From Versatilivorator sp963663845 (lineage in GTDB: Bacteria > Acidobacteriota > Terriglobia > Versatilivoradales > Versatilivoraceae): a DNA stretch of 64,000 nucleotides. The position numbers and the translations under genes are program-made. The notes beneath the pieces are model-generated. The model was given only the letters and a program-made list of their open reading frames with translations, was not told the origin of the DNA and ran no database searches. The stretch lies in NCBI GenBank assembly GCA_963663845.2, contig OY760650.2, positions 2,170,001-2,234,000 on the forward strand, given 5' to 3'. Of the stretch, positions 50,901 to 59,255 are shown in pieces (within the stretch, counting starts at the first letter, position 1; every line of letters begins with the position of its first letter).

Positions 50901-53208
50901 CGGCCTTTCCATAGGTTCGGCGTATCAGGTGGGAAACGAAGTCGGAAGCAAAGGTCTCGGGGGGCGTATCCTCCTGCAAGCCGGCTGCCCGCGCCAGACC
51001 GCGAACGCCGCCGGGAACCACCAGAGAGCCTTTCTTTGCCGTCGTTCCCGCGACAGGATCGATGGCTGGAATATCCCCTCTCCCCAGTTGGCTCAGCTTT
51101 GCGGACATGCGGCTGGCCCGGGCTCGATCCCCGTCCCGCAGGGCCACCAGCAGGCCTCGTTCCAGAACCGGTTCCAGTCGATCCGAATCCGCTTTCGCGC
51201 CTTCCAGAGCCTCGACCAGGCTCTCATAGGCTTCGGCCGCCCGATAGCCGAAGACGTCCCGAACCCGGGCCAGCCTGGCCAGGACCTCGACGTTTCGGGG
51301 AAAGGTCGTGGCCGCGATTTCGACCGCCCGCCGCATCTCCGGGATCCGGTGGCTCTGCTTCAAGAGATCGACCTGGAACTGGTGCAGTTCCACCGAGCGC
51401 GGGGCGACTTGCAGCCCCTGGTGCGCGGTGGCCAGAGCTTCATCGACGTCGCCCAGGCTCATCTGAACCCGAGCCTGCCCCAGCCAGGCGCCCGGCAATC
51501 CCGGGTCGGCATTCAAGGCCTTGCGATAGAAGTCGAGCGCCTGCTCGTCCAGTCCTTCCTTTTCACAAAAGTCGGCAAAACGCATCTGGAGCCCGGGAGC
51601 ATCAGGGATCTTCCCGGCGGCCTGATGCAGCACCTCCCGGGCCTGGTCCTTCCGGTCCCGAGCCAGGTGGATTCGGGCCAACCCCAGGTGTCCCTCTCCC
51701 AGTTCCGGCCCGAACTCGACGGCTCTGCCGTAGGCCTCGAGAGCCTCCTCGCCCCGGCCGGACTTCTCCAGCAAACTGCCGCGACGGGCGTGGAGGCTGG
51801 CTCCCTGTGGAAAGCGCTGCAGGGCGGGACCGATCTCCAGCAGCCCCCTGGCAAACTCTCCCTGCGCCTCCCGGATCCCGATGAGTTTCGCCAGCACGGC
51901 CGATCGCCCCGGATCGGCGTTCATGGCGCGCCGGTAGGCCTGCTCGCTCTGCTCCCAATCCTGAAGGTCGAAGTGGAGGTCTCCGATCTCGGTGAAGATG
52001 GAGGCGTTGCGGGGCATCAGCGAGGCCAGGGGGGTCATCAGCCGCACCGCCGTATTCAGGTCGCCCTGCTGGCGGTAGACCCGTGCCGCGAACCTCAAGG
52101 TGGGGGGATGAAAGGGGTTGAGGTCGAGGGCTTGCTTGAGCGAAGCCTGGAGCACCTGGCCGTTCCTTTGCGCCGCCGCCCGGCGAGCATTGCGCAGGGA
52201 GCTCAGAAGCCGGGCGAAGTCTCCAGGCAGGACCGTTCCGCCATCCAGAGACCGGGACAGCGCCGGGAACTCCGTCACCACCTGCCCGTCCGCCCGGTCC
52301 ACCAGCCGGGCCCGGTACTGAACCACTCCCTTGGGCAGGGCCACCTCCGGCATGGGGATTTCGGTGCAGGAGGCCGGCAGCAGGGCCCGGGTCAGCTCTC
52401 CTACGTCCTCCATGACGGAACCGCAGGTGGCGCGGGCGACGGTGGCCCAAACCCCCTCGCCGGCGCCGGCGTTCTCCGAGGTCCCTTGGCCCTCGGATGC
52501 TTCGGCGGCGGGTGGCGAGCCGGGAGCCGGATCGACGGGGATTTCCCAGTGGATCAGGCGGGCCTTCTGCCGGCCGAAGCGGTCGGCCAGCCAGGCGGAG
52601 CAATACGCTTTGAGCTCCTGGTCGGAGATCTCGACCTCCGGAGCAATCAGTATCAGGGTTTCCCAGGGAATGGACGGAGCCGGCAAATGTTGTCCTGCCT
52701 CCTGGTAGATGCCAACCGCCCGTTCATCCCTTCGGGCCGGCGGCTCCGTCTCGTCGCCGGCCAGGCTCTCGCCGCCGGACCTGAGCCCGGCCAGGTCGTG
52801 CTGCAACGCTTGGGCCGACGTTTCCCAGGAACTGACCCTTCCGTCGGCCACAACGTGCAGCCGGAATCGACCCAGCCGGTCCCCCAGCACCGCCAGTTGG
52901 CGCGCCCTGAGCTCGACCTCCCGCCAAGTCCGCTCGGAGTAGCTCCCGGGCAGCAGCAGGACCGAAATCCTCGCCGGGAGCTTCAGGGGAGCCGCCGTCA
53001 CCACCTGGGCCCCGGCGAACGTCTGAAACTGGTAGCGGCTGTCGTCTCCGGACAACACCCGCGGAGACAGGAAAGACCCGGCCAGGTGCAGGGAAGCCGC
53101 CCCCCAGGCAAGCAGCAGAAGCGGAATCCAGGCCAAGGCAACCCCGGCGGGCGGCCGCGCCAGGCGGAATGGGCGAAGGGTCGGCCGCTTTCGGCGAAGT
53201 GGAATCAT
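47950..53208 (-). CDS. giant TPR protein of unknown function
   Basis: A 1752-residue protein. A basic N terminus precedes one membrane segment at residues about 22-45 (VALAWIPLLLLAWGAASLHLAG), so the bulk is probably extracytoplasmic. Residues about 60-390 are a mixed alpha/beta region. Tetratricopeptide repeats follow at about 400-750 (for example LGEGHLGLARIHLARDRKDQAREVLHQA). The last 950 residues are helical with no family I recognise; landmarks are GASYRLTFSDQAVPIIFEERFWLRRF, PLAFYHTLINLPEENQRFLTH and HKFHVAIGSGRR-like KHQFHVAIGSGRRQYWPA. The start at 53208 lacks a strong Shine-Dalgarno. A DsbA-like gene follows 14 bases later, fitting a secreted Cys-containing substrate. Confidence 0.75.
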   Translation of the reverse strand: MIPLRRKRPTLRPFRLARPPAGVALAWIPLLLLAWGAASLHLAGSFLSPRVLSGDDSRYQFQTFAGAQVVTAAPLKLPARISVLLLPGSYSERTWREVELRARQLAVLGDRLGRFRLHVVADGRVSSWETSAQALQHDLAGLRSGGESLAGDETEPPARRDERAVGIYQEAGQHLPAPSIPWETLILIAPEVEISDQELKAYCSAWLADRFGRQKARLIHWEIPVDPAPGSPPAAEASEGQGTSENAGAGEGVWATVARATCGSVMEDVGELTRALLPASCTEIPMPEVALPKGVVQYRARLVDRADGQVVTEFPALSRSLDGGTVLPGDFARLLSSLRNARRAAAQRNGQVLQASLKQALDLNPFHPPTLRFAARVYRQQGDLNTAVRLMTPLASLMPRNASIFTEIGDLHFDLQDWEQSEQAYRRAMNADPGRSAVLAKLIGIREAQGEFARGLLEIGPALQRFPQGASLHARRGSLLEKSGRGEEALEAYGRAVEFGPELGEGHLGLARIHLARDRKDQAREVLHQAAGKIPDAPGLQMRFADFCEKEGLDEQALDFYRKALNADPGLPGAWLGQARVQMSLGDVDEALATAHQGLQVAPRSVELHQFQVDLLKQSHRIPEMRRAVEIAATTFPRNVEVLARLARVRDVFGYRAAEAYESLVEALEGAKADSDRLEPVLERGLLVALRDGDRARASRMSAKLSQLGRGDIPAIDPVAGTTAKKGSLVVPGGVRGLARAAGLQEDTPPETFASDFVSHLIRRTYGKAGAGYVQAIRYYFDSVAALRKLARSRKLEFQILLETGNESRLRKTREVLALLGWTIRRSEGRIRVELGTDELAALRQTFSSALGVDEMEMKSQLEAGASYRLTFSDQAVPIIFEERFWLRRFFDGNRPVGGLLRAFAENIPSARLYAGLAAMNDEARRLVVETYTSRELLEAHPSSLLAYGSALSVREGALLLPGGTEAAPAWESLLGVRPDRPKRFVRRLFSQEQGKPLAFYHTLINLPEENQRFLTHSPGRLSRFYAAFPFTGSQEANRRIVNHRNPFRNLLRELPLDSEGRVRFPGSARVWLAPNGWSGRPEEIQDSAGLAVPVVSRASEDEILLRLPLEEYQFGMKKYSRVENFLAVVHLERHWERPMAEEAALLLSRSFPKYREIFPYLASLPKPSTQQLQRFFRAARNMEEIDLDSLNATLGQFHGLLQTLVLLSENRALDESETASILDAVCQEFAEARTEADFTQATVAILRRLERALPSPPPPAKTGSSSSARGYGSRLKILAPQPTGIDSRLMAALGGNSRRVEFESGGRMAAIDAGSINRRRIEEVLRVQRVPSLTGLMALYDAAMAVRRSGDKAVLDTFKRTLGELHALEQQLENQLTEAQQGNASFLQRSRTSKWMRQLNAAATHRNRSDFLSQLSQDLVSQLGGSLKDALVGWVYAYYFSPRDLAVAEDPLLTRKHQFHVAIGSGRRQYWPAASRQTLRRQTGNYLRGPLCQIATLTGEIGLVKAEAGESIGTDPVVEGFAAAQLSGVRSLPWSHLNPLSMHLVALKLRSAREFLARSALQPNLQQDLAQLVGGLLGASRRAQLLEAVAKRELEGVFAMLSSSDLYYLGNRLSDQGQAALLGNGPVREALEHAAALVPPHQDRFFAGSELGNRIYCNRLPPPPYEEYNNALLTHHLSRRLGHFMLTLAESADRSGLPLEALALVAEPAVRHLALNAQMNNSADWRGALRAMSRLPLEELVRQVVLPEPGY

Positions 53209-53419
53209 GGGAATGTGTCGGGAGAGACAGGGAGCGACAAGGCCACCCATTCTATGCCGGGGATGGGGATTATTCAACGGAAACACAGGATAGACAGGAT
53301 AATCAGGACGGGAGGCTGCTGCGCCAGAGGCTGACTTCGGAGGTGATCGAGTGGGAATTTGCGAATGGAGCCCACCGACTCCGGCAAGAATCCTGTGCAT
53401 CCATGTTCATGAATCATGG
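53209..53419. other. intergenic region with short repeat motifs
   Basis: Between the TPR and DUF4143 genes. It contains AACACAGGATAGACAGGAT followed by AATCAGGA, three related GGATA/AGACAGG words in tandem. No promoter, terminator or gene was recognised. Confidence 0.4.
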
Positions 53420-54928
53420 CTACCGGATGAGCATGAACGTCGATAAGGGCAGGCTTACGATTCGAGGGTCGTCGACTCGCACCGAATGGTCCTGAGTGAT
53501 CAGCAGGCCAAAGGCGGCGTTGTTGACTGTTTTTTCGAGAAACGAACGAAGGCCCAGGGTATCCCTCAAGGGATCGATCCTGCGTTGATACTTGATTTCG
53601 ACCGGAATGCGTTGAACGCCAACGGTCAATACGAAGTCCACTTCGCGGTCGGTTCCTCTTTCGGGAAAGTGGGCGACGTCCAGTCCTGGAATCGTTGAGG
53701 CAACCGAACCGAAAATGCTCTCGGCGAGATGCCCGGCGACCGTGGTGAGTTCGGGGCGTTTCGCCAGAGCTTCGGGTGTCAACGGTATCTGCTCCTGCAG
53801 CCAACTGGCTCGCAACCCGTGATCCACCAGACAGAGTTTGGGGCTCCCTCGCTTTCGCTTCAACCGTATCTCGAGTGGCGGAATCAATCGAAGCAGAAGC
53901 GTCTCCCCGAGAAACTTCAGATAATGATTCACCCGCTGGCTGCCCACATTGGCTCCGAGTGACTGGCGGGCTTCGTCGGCCAGCACCGAAACGGTCGGAG
54001 TCTGCCCGGCATAACGGCAAGCCATGCGGAATATTGCTTCCAGCAATTGGGCATCTCTCTTTCGGCCGCGTTGGCCCACGCGGAGGTCGTGTTGGATCAC
54101 GCGCTTGATCACCGTTTCGTTCAATTGGTCGGCAAGCAGGGCCCACTCCTGGTCCTTCCGCTTGTGGACGATCGGATAGCCTCCCCGTTCTGAAAAATGG
54201 TGAAAGGCCTCTTTCACAAAGTCCGTATTCTTCTGTCCATACTCACGCAATTCCTGCCAGAAACCCTTGTTGATCAAGTCATTCAGACCATTTTCGCGGA
54301 GGAACGGCTGCAACGTCTCCGACTCTCGCAAGGCTGCAATTTCGGTTAACGAGAGCACTCCCGCCTCGACCGTGCTGATTCGTCCCGCCAGGCTGTCCCG
54401 GCCCATTTCGATTCTCAGTGCGGAACTCCCCGTGACCACCACGCTCACGGAGGCGTTGTCCACCAGGGATTTGAGTTGCGCGTCCCAGCCGTCGATGTTC
54501 TGCACCTCGTCGAAAAAGAGACAGGCCTTGCGCCCGTCACGCGCCAATGCGTTGAATCGGTCCTCGGCGATATTTCGTTCGAACCAGTCCGAGATGGACA
54601 AGATCGGCTCGTCCATCTTTCGCAGTGACGGCAATTCATCGAATTGGACCCGGAGGATGTTCCTGGCGGGAGTGCCTTCATCGAGCAAGTCCGCAATCAT
54701 CTGAAACTGCGCTGTCGTCTTTCCGACCTGGCGGGGGCCGCTCGCCACGACAACGGGAGCGAGCTCGGCTTCCAGGAGACGGCGAATCCGCGCCACCAGG
54801 TGGCGGCGTGTCTGCGGCTGAGGGGGCATGGGATTGCCCTCCCACCAGGGATTGTGACGGCGCAGGGTGACCTCCAATGGAGGTGGCAGCCCGCCATCGA
54901 AAAAAAGCATGCCTTGTGTGCTCGGCAT
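53420..54928 (-). CDS. AAA_14/DUF4143-type ATPase
   Basis: A 502-residue protein. The ATPase domain has Walker A ASGPRQVGKTT (near residue 65), Walker B KACLFFDEVQNI, and sensor VVVTGSSALRIEMG. The DUF4143 half has LADEARQSLGANVGSQRVNHYLKFLGETLLLRLIPPLE and ends with an archaeal-Holliday-junction-resolvase-like patch FPERGTDREVDFVLTVGVQRIPVEIKYQRR, where E-V-D-F and E-I-K recall the nuclease core. These proteins are common in mobile or defence-rich regions and are often called prokaryotic ATPases of unknown role. The ATG at 54928 is chosen for its GGGAGA; an ATG eight codons earlier is possible. Wording looks less GC-rich than neighbours. Confidence 0.85.
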   Translation of the reverse strand: MPSTQGMLFFDGGLPPPLEVTLRRHNPWWEGNPMPPQPQTRRHLVARIRRLLEAELAPVVVASGPRQVGKTTAQFQMIADLLDEGTPARNILRVQFDELPSLRKMDEPILSISDWFERNIAEDRFNALARDGRKACLFFDEVQNIDGWDAQLKSLVDNASVSVVVTGSSALRIEMGRDSLAGRISTVEAGVLSLTEIAALRESETLQPFLRENGLNDLINKGFWQELREYGQKNTDFVKEAFHHFSERGGYPIVHKRKDQEWALLADQLNETVIKRVIQHDLRVGQRGRKRDAQLLEAIFRMACRYAGQTPTVSVLADEARQSLGANVGSQRVNHYLKFLGETLLLRLIPPLEIRLKRKRGSPKLCLVDHGLRASWLQEQIPLTPEALAKRPELTTVAGHLAESIFGSVASTIPGLDVAHFPERGTDREVDFVLTVGVQRIPVEIKYQRRIDPLRDTLGLRSFLEKTVNNAAFGLLITQDHSVRVDDPRIVSLPLSTFMLIR

Positions 54929-55048
54929 TGGCGTCTCCCTCAACGACCGCATGGTGACCGAGGTCGCACCCGCTACTACCTGCGCAGGAAGTGACCCCTT
55001 CCAGGTCCGGTCCTCCGGCGGCGTCTCTTCGGAAATCTGGAATGCCGG

Positions 55049-56452
55049 TCAGCCCCGGCCGGCGGCCAATTCAGCGCAGAGGCAGTCCATGAACTGGCGG
55101 GCGGTGCGCCCCGAGCGGGCGTTGTAGCGCTGGGCCCATTGCAGCGCGCGCCGTTCCAGGTCCCCGGGCTTCAAGGTGAGGCCGCGCCTCCCGGCCATGG
55201 CGTGAACGATGGCCAGGTACTGCTTCTGATCGGGAGCCACGAAGGACAACTGGATGCCGAAGCGGTCGGCCAGCGAGACTTTTTCCTGCAGCGTATCCTG
55301 GCGCCTGATCTCGTCACCCTGCAAGTCGTTGCGGTCGGAGAAGAACTCCCGAATCAGGTGGCGGCGGTTGGAGGTGGCATAGACCGCCACGTTGCCGGGG
55401 CGCGCTTCCAGGCTTCCTTCCAGCACGGCCTTCAAGGTCTTGTATCGAGTCTCCCCTTCCTCGAACGAGAGGTCGTCCACGAAGACGATGAAGTGCTGGG
55501 GCCTCTCCCGGAGCAGGCTCATCACCCGGGGAAGGTCGTTCAGGTCGTCGCGGGAGACCTCCACCATGCGCAGGGAGGAGCCGGCGAAGCGGTTCAGGAG
55601 CGCCTTGATGGCCGATGACTTGCCGGTCCCGCGATCTCCGTAGACGAAGACGTTGTTGGCCGGGTGGCCTGCCAGGAAGTAGGCGGTGTTCCGGACCAGC
55701 CACTGCTTCTGATCCTCGTACCCCACCAGGTCTTCCAGGGCGATGGGGTCGGGCGCCGCAATGCCCAGCAACGCCCCGCCCCGGGATTGAGGGTTCCAGT
55801 GAAAGGCCCGGAACTCGCCGAATATTCCGGTGCCGTTGCGGGAGTAGAAGGCGGCCAGCTCCGGCGCCAGGGGACCCCAGTCAGGCGCCCGGCTCAGCCT
55901 CCGTTTCATCTCCAGGCGCGGGTCGGGGAGCGGCTCGCAGGGGGCATCCTCGGCCCGCAGCCGGTCCCACCCCGGCCAGGCTCCGTCCCAGCCCATCATC
56001 CGGAAGGCGGCTGCCGCCTGCTCGCTCCGCAGGCAATGGAGCTCTCGCAGCCGGGACAGGTCCGCTTCCACCTGAAGGAGCAGAGAAGGACCCAAGCGGT
56101 CCAGGCCGTGACCCTCGGCTCCTCGGGAAAAGGGATTCTCGTCGCGCAGCACCAGGTTCAGCAGGTGGTTCTGCCAGGGAGTGCCCACGGCCGTCTCTCG
56201 CCCGGAAACGGCTTGCGAAGCCAGGCCGGAAAAAAAGGAGGCGTAGCTGGCGGCGACCCGCCTCGACACCTTGACGGTGTGGAGCCGGCTGCCGGCGATG
56301 CCTCCCAAAAAATCGAGCAGCGCCGCCACCACCGGGTCTCTCAGGACCGACCGGAAGATGACCAGTCGATGCGCTTGTCGAACCAGCGAGCGCAGCGATT
56401 CGATGGCATCGTCCACCTCGGAATCCAAGACCGGTTCGGCTCGCTTTCTCAC
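55049..56452 (-). CDS. DUF815-type AAA+ ATPase
   Basis: A 467-residue ATPase. The N-terminal 230 residues are helical and not recognised (LVRQAHRLVIFRSVLRDPVVAALLDFLGG, LRELHCLRSEQAAAAFRMMGW). The C-terminal DUF815 domain reads LEDLVGYEDQKQWLVRNTAYFLAGHPANNVFVYGDRGTGKSS (Walker A GDRGTGKS), HFIVFVDDLSFEEGETRYKTLKAVLEGSLEARPGNVAVYATSNRRHLI (Walker B VFVDDL, sensor ATSNR) and SLADRFGIQLSF. Function in bacteria is unknown; DUF815 proteins resemble the Orc/DnaA clade. The start is GTG at 56452 behind GGGAGGAT; frame upstream runs into repeat copy 3. Confidence 0.88.
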   Translation of the reverse strand: MRKRAEPVLDSEVDDAIESLRSLVRQAHRLVIFRSVLRDPVVAALLDFLGGIAGSRLHTVKVSRRVAASYASFFSGLASQAVSGRETAVGTPWQNHLLNLVLRDENPFSRGAEGHGLDRLGPSLLLQVEADLSRLRELHCLRSEQAAAAFRMMGWDGAWPGWDRLRAEDAPCEPLPDPRLEMKRRLSRAPDWGPLAPELAAFYSRNGTGIFGEFRAFHWNPQSRGGALLGIAAPDPIALEDLVGYEDQKQWLVRNTAYFLAGHPANNVFVYGDRGTGKSSAIKALLNRFAGSSLRMVEVSRDDLNDLPRVMSLLRERPQHFIVFVDDLSFEEGETRYKTLKAVLEGSLEARPGNVAVYATSNRRHLIREFFSDRNDLQGDEIRRQDTLQEKVSLADRFGIQLSFVAPDQKQYLAIVHAMAGRRGLTLKPGDLERRALQWAQRYNARSGRTARQFMDCLCAELAAGRG

Positions 56453-56568
56453 GTAGGATCCTCCCTCCGAATGTCGGGAGAACTTAAACGTTTGGCCCTG
56501 GATTGTCAATTGGATGGCTGGGGCCACTGGCGGCCTCGTCCAGGGCCGTCCCACGCTGAACCGCCCAG

Positions 56569-56643
56569 TGTAGGGGCAACCCTTGTGGTTGCCCGGCTGT
56601 TCCCGGTGACCTCGCATTGGGCGCCCACAAGGGGCGCCCCTAC
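56569..56643 (-). repeat. REP-like hairpin repeat, copy 3
   Basis: TGTAGGGGCAACCCTTGTGG at the left and CCACAAGGGGCGCCCCTAC at the right form the same inverted ends as at 16488, in the opposite orientation. It fills much of the 277-base gap between the DUF815 and DUF1156 genes; the outer part (GAACCGCCCAGTG and ACCATCCCAAAGG) resembles the flanks of copy 2. Confidence 0.8.
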
Positions 56644-56729
56644 CATCCCAAAGGGAATGTGGGCGACATTCGGTTGTTCTGACCCGCCTGTCGCCCGAAT
56701 TTCGGTAGCGTGGAACGGCCCTGGCCTCA

Positions 56730-58949
56730 TCACGCTTCCGGCATTAGGGGAGAAGCATCTGATTGGGGCTTGCGGGAGAAACTGCCCAAAGATTCCAAGG
56801 GAGGGACCGGCACGGCTGCTTGACCGACTATCGATTCGCCGCTTGTCGCGCGGCGCGCAAGCTGATCGGCGTCTCCGTAAGACTTCATCGCGGCGCCAAA
56901 CGATGCGATCTTTTCCTTTGTCGAGTTGGACGGTTTCCAGGTTTCTCGAAGCTTCCAGACAGCTATCCGTGTCAGGTGACCGAAAACAATGCATCTCGTG
57001 TCGCCATGGGAGGGCCTCCTGCCCGTGGCGGCGAGGTCTGTCAGGTCCTGACTGACGATTTCTACCAGGCGGTCGGGCGTGTCGAATAGCCAGCTTCGGC
57101 GAGTCGTGCCCGATTTCCGGCATACGAAGACGGTGTCGATGATGGACGAGGTAGTGCCGTGTATATGAATCGAGCCGCCCATTTCTGCGGGACAGGGCAA
57201 CGATGCCGAGCAAACGACGCCTGCATCCAGGATGGCGACGCCAATGGCGCAATAGGCTTCGAGCCGGTTGTGATGATAGGTGAACACCAGTGGAGCGCCG
57301 GGCTTCAGGGCATCGACCATGCGTGAGTAGACCTCGGACAGCCCTTCGGTAAATCGCTCCAGTCCCCGACCCTCAGTCACGTTGCCGGTCAACTCATGGG
57401 GTGACCGTGTGAACGGACGGTTGAAACCTTCCGCTTCCTTCCCGACGAGGCGACGCAGCCAGACATAGCAGAAATCCATCAGTTCGCCATACTGCACGTT
57501 GCTGAAGTAGGGAGGGTCCGTGAACACGCCATCGAGACTGTCAGGAGTGAACTCGATCTCGGTTGCACTGCCGCAGCGAATGGAAACCTTGCGGCGCGCG
57601 CCGTTGCGGGTTTCGCCAATCTGTTCGTCCGCGATCGGAACCCGGATCTTTCGCGATCCGGTATGACGAACCTCGTAGGGCGCCTCGCAATAGCGTTTCG
57701 CCTTGACGTACTTGTCTACGATGTTCGACCAGCCGCCGGAGCCGACGCTCGAGCCAACGCTGTTTGCAATACCAAGCAGGTTGGACTCGCACTGCACCAG
57801 CCCGACGGGGAACCCGTGCACGGAGAAAATGTCGAGAGACTTGAGGCTCATCGTATCGTATCGACACAGCATGTTCTGATACCGCAACAGGTCGGAAAGA
57901 TTGGTCGCCAGTGCATGGCGCACCCGCTCATCCTCGGTCTCGGCAATCAGCCGGCAGCTCAGCTCAAGGCCAAGCAGTTGACGCGGGTTGAACATTTCCC
58001 GGTATCGCTTGTAGCCCCACCGATGCAGCCGAGTCGTTTCATCTCCGTTTGGGATAGGCTGGTCCGGCACAAAGCGGGGCTCGATCTGCTCCCATCGTCT
58101 GGACGCATCCGCCAGTCGCGCCGCATCCTCGGCATCGGGTCTCTTGAAGAATCGGCCCTTGTGTTCCGCCTTGCGTTCGGGGTTGTGGTACTCGATGGCC
58201 AAGAGTCGGTGGTCAAGTGGTTTCGAGACTATCCCGGGATAGGCGTTTGCATGCCCGCAGTGCGGGCAGTGGCAGCGTCCGCGACGCGCCGGCCCGTTCT
58301 GGTGAAGAGTGGTTCCGCAACCGACACAGTCTCCGGGGCTCTTGGGGTCGTCAACCTCGTTGAGATCGCCACACGCCGGACAGAGCAGGACATTTTTCGG
58401 GTGACGCCGATTCTTGGCGACAAGGTAGCCGGGAAAGAGATCGAAGGGCCTGCCGCAGGCTTTGCAATCGAGCACCTTGACCCACAGAAAGGACTTGACC
58501 GGTACGTCAGTGTCGCCATAGTGCGGGCAGGATGTTCGGTAGAATCGGTCGATCTCGTCCCGGAGCGCCGCCATGAGCGCATTGGCGGCACGTGCGTAGG
58601 CCCCTAGATCGAGGTGCTCGATCTCTTCCCGGACGATCCAGGTGGACATGGGGTTGACATCGACGCCCTGCACGTGGCATCCGAGGCGGTTGGCTTCGAT
58701 GAGCGGCGTGCCCCCACCCATGAAGGGATCGGCGATGGAAAGCCCGGGAAAATCGTTTGATCGAAAAAAAATCTCGTCCAGGTGGCCTGCCCCGAATTCC
58801 GCCAGCATCAGGCCGCGGAAGAGGGTTCCCGGCCTGCGGGCGAACCACTTGTGGACGCCGATGATGGGACGGTAGTTCTGCTGAATCTGTTTTTCCTTGA
58901 GCGCCATTGCGGCGATCAGGGAAACATCGAAGCGCTGTTCGATGCTCAT
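56730..58949 (-). CDS. DUF1156-type DNA methyltransferase with zinc ribbons
   Basis: A 739-residue adenine- or cytosine-methylase-like protein. Residues 1-60 carry the DUF1156 mark (LIAAMALKEKQIQQNYRPIIGVHKWFARRPG). The SAM-binding motif is ADPFMGGGTPLIEANRLGCHVQGVDVNP at about 73-100, and the catalytic motif is FTDPPYFSNVQYGELMDFCYVW. Between them lie four CxxC pairs (CKACGR, CPACGD, CVGCGT, CPHCGH), a zinc-ribbon insert. Family members occur in phage-defence clusters with DUF499 and helicase genes; none of those is here. The stand-alone setting between two ATPases and metabolic genes could be a remnant. Looks less GC-rich than flanking genes. Confidence 0.88.
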   Translation of the reverse strand: MSIEQRFDVSLIAAMALKEKQIQQNYRPIIGVHKWFARRPGTLFRGLMLAEFGAGHLDEIFFRSNDFPGLSIADPFMGGGTPLIEANRLGCHVQGVDVNPMSTWIVREEIEHLDLGAYARAANALMAALRDEIDRFYRTSCPHYGDTDVPVKSFLWVKVLDCKACGRPFDLFPGYLVAKNRRHPKNVLLCPACGDLNEVDDPKSPGDCVGCGTTLHQNGPARRGRCHCPHCGHANAYPGIVSKPLDHRLLAIEYHNPERKAEHKGRFFKRPDAEDAARLADASRRWEQIEPRFVPDQPIPNGDETTRLHRWGYKRYREMFNPRQLLGLELSCRLIAETEDERVRHALATNLSDLLRYQNMLCRYDTMSLKSLDIFSVHGFPVGLVQCESNLLGIANSVGSSVGSGGWSNIVDKYVKAKRYCEAPYEVRHTGSRKIRVPIADEQIGETRNGARRKVSIRCGSATEIEFTPDSLDGVFTDPPYFSNVQYGELMDFCYVWLRRLVGKEAEGFNRPFTRSPHELTGNVTEGRGLERFTEGLSEVYSRMVDALKPGAPLVFTYHHNRLEAYCAIGVAILDAGVVCSASLPCPAEMGGSIHIHGTTSSIIDTVFVCRKSGTTRRSWLFDTPDRLVEIVSQDLTDLAATGRRPSHGDTRCIVFGHLTRIAVWKLRETWKPSNSTKEKIASFGAAMKSYGDADQLARRATSGESIVGQAAVPVPPLESLGSFSRKPQSDASPLMPEA

Positions 58950-59143
58950 CGCTGTTCTCGCTCATCCGCGGGAGAAGCGTCGTTCGTGTGGTGCAACTTG
59001 CGCGGCAGTCTTGCGGGGTTGGTATAGCCTAGGGGCCTCGCCATGACACCAGCATATCCCAGCGCAAATCGGCACGCAACGTGGGCTGGCGGACATCGGC
59101 GCCAATCCGGCCGCGGCTGCCAAGGGTGCCGGGTCCCGGTGTC

Positions 59144-59172
59144 TTGACATGCCGGGGGGTTTTGTCAATCAT
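59144..59172 (+). promoter_or_regulatory. candidate promoter of the methionine aminopeptidase gene
   Basis: TTGACA (59144-59149), a 17-base spacer and AATCAT (59167-59172) lie about 85 bases before the start at 59256. The -35 is perfect and the -10 has four of six matches. The remainder of the 306-base gap from 58950 shows no gene. Confidence 0.45.
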
Positions 59173-59255
59173 GGGGTGGCTCAAGCGGCGCCGGACGCCC
59201 CCGGTGAACAGGCTTGGGCCAAGGGGATCAGACAGATTTTCCGGAGCGGCGAGGC

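Noticed and set aside
50386..53334. A 982-codon open frame on the plus strand
   Set aside because: It is antisense to the TPR gene, which has TPR motifs, a membrane anchor and downstream partner. High GC leaves long open shadow frames; the plus frame has no recognisable domain.
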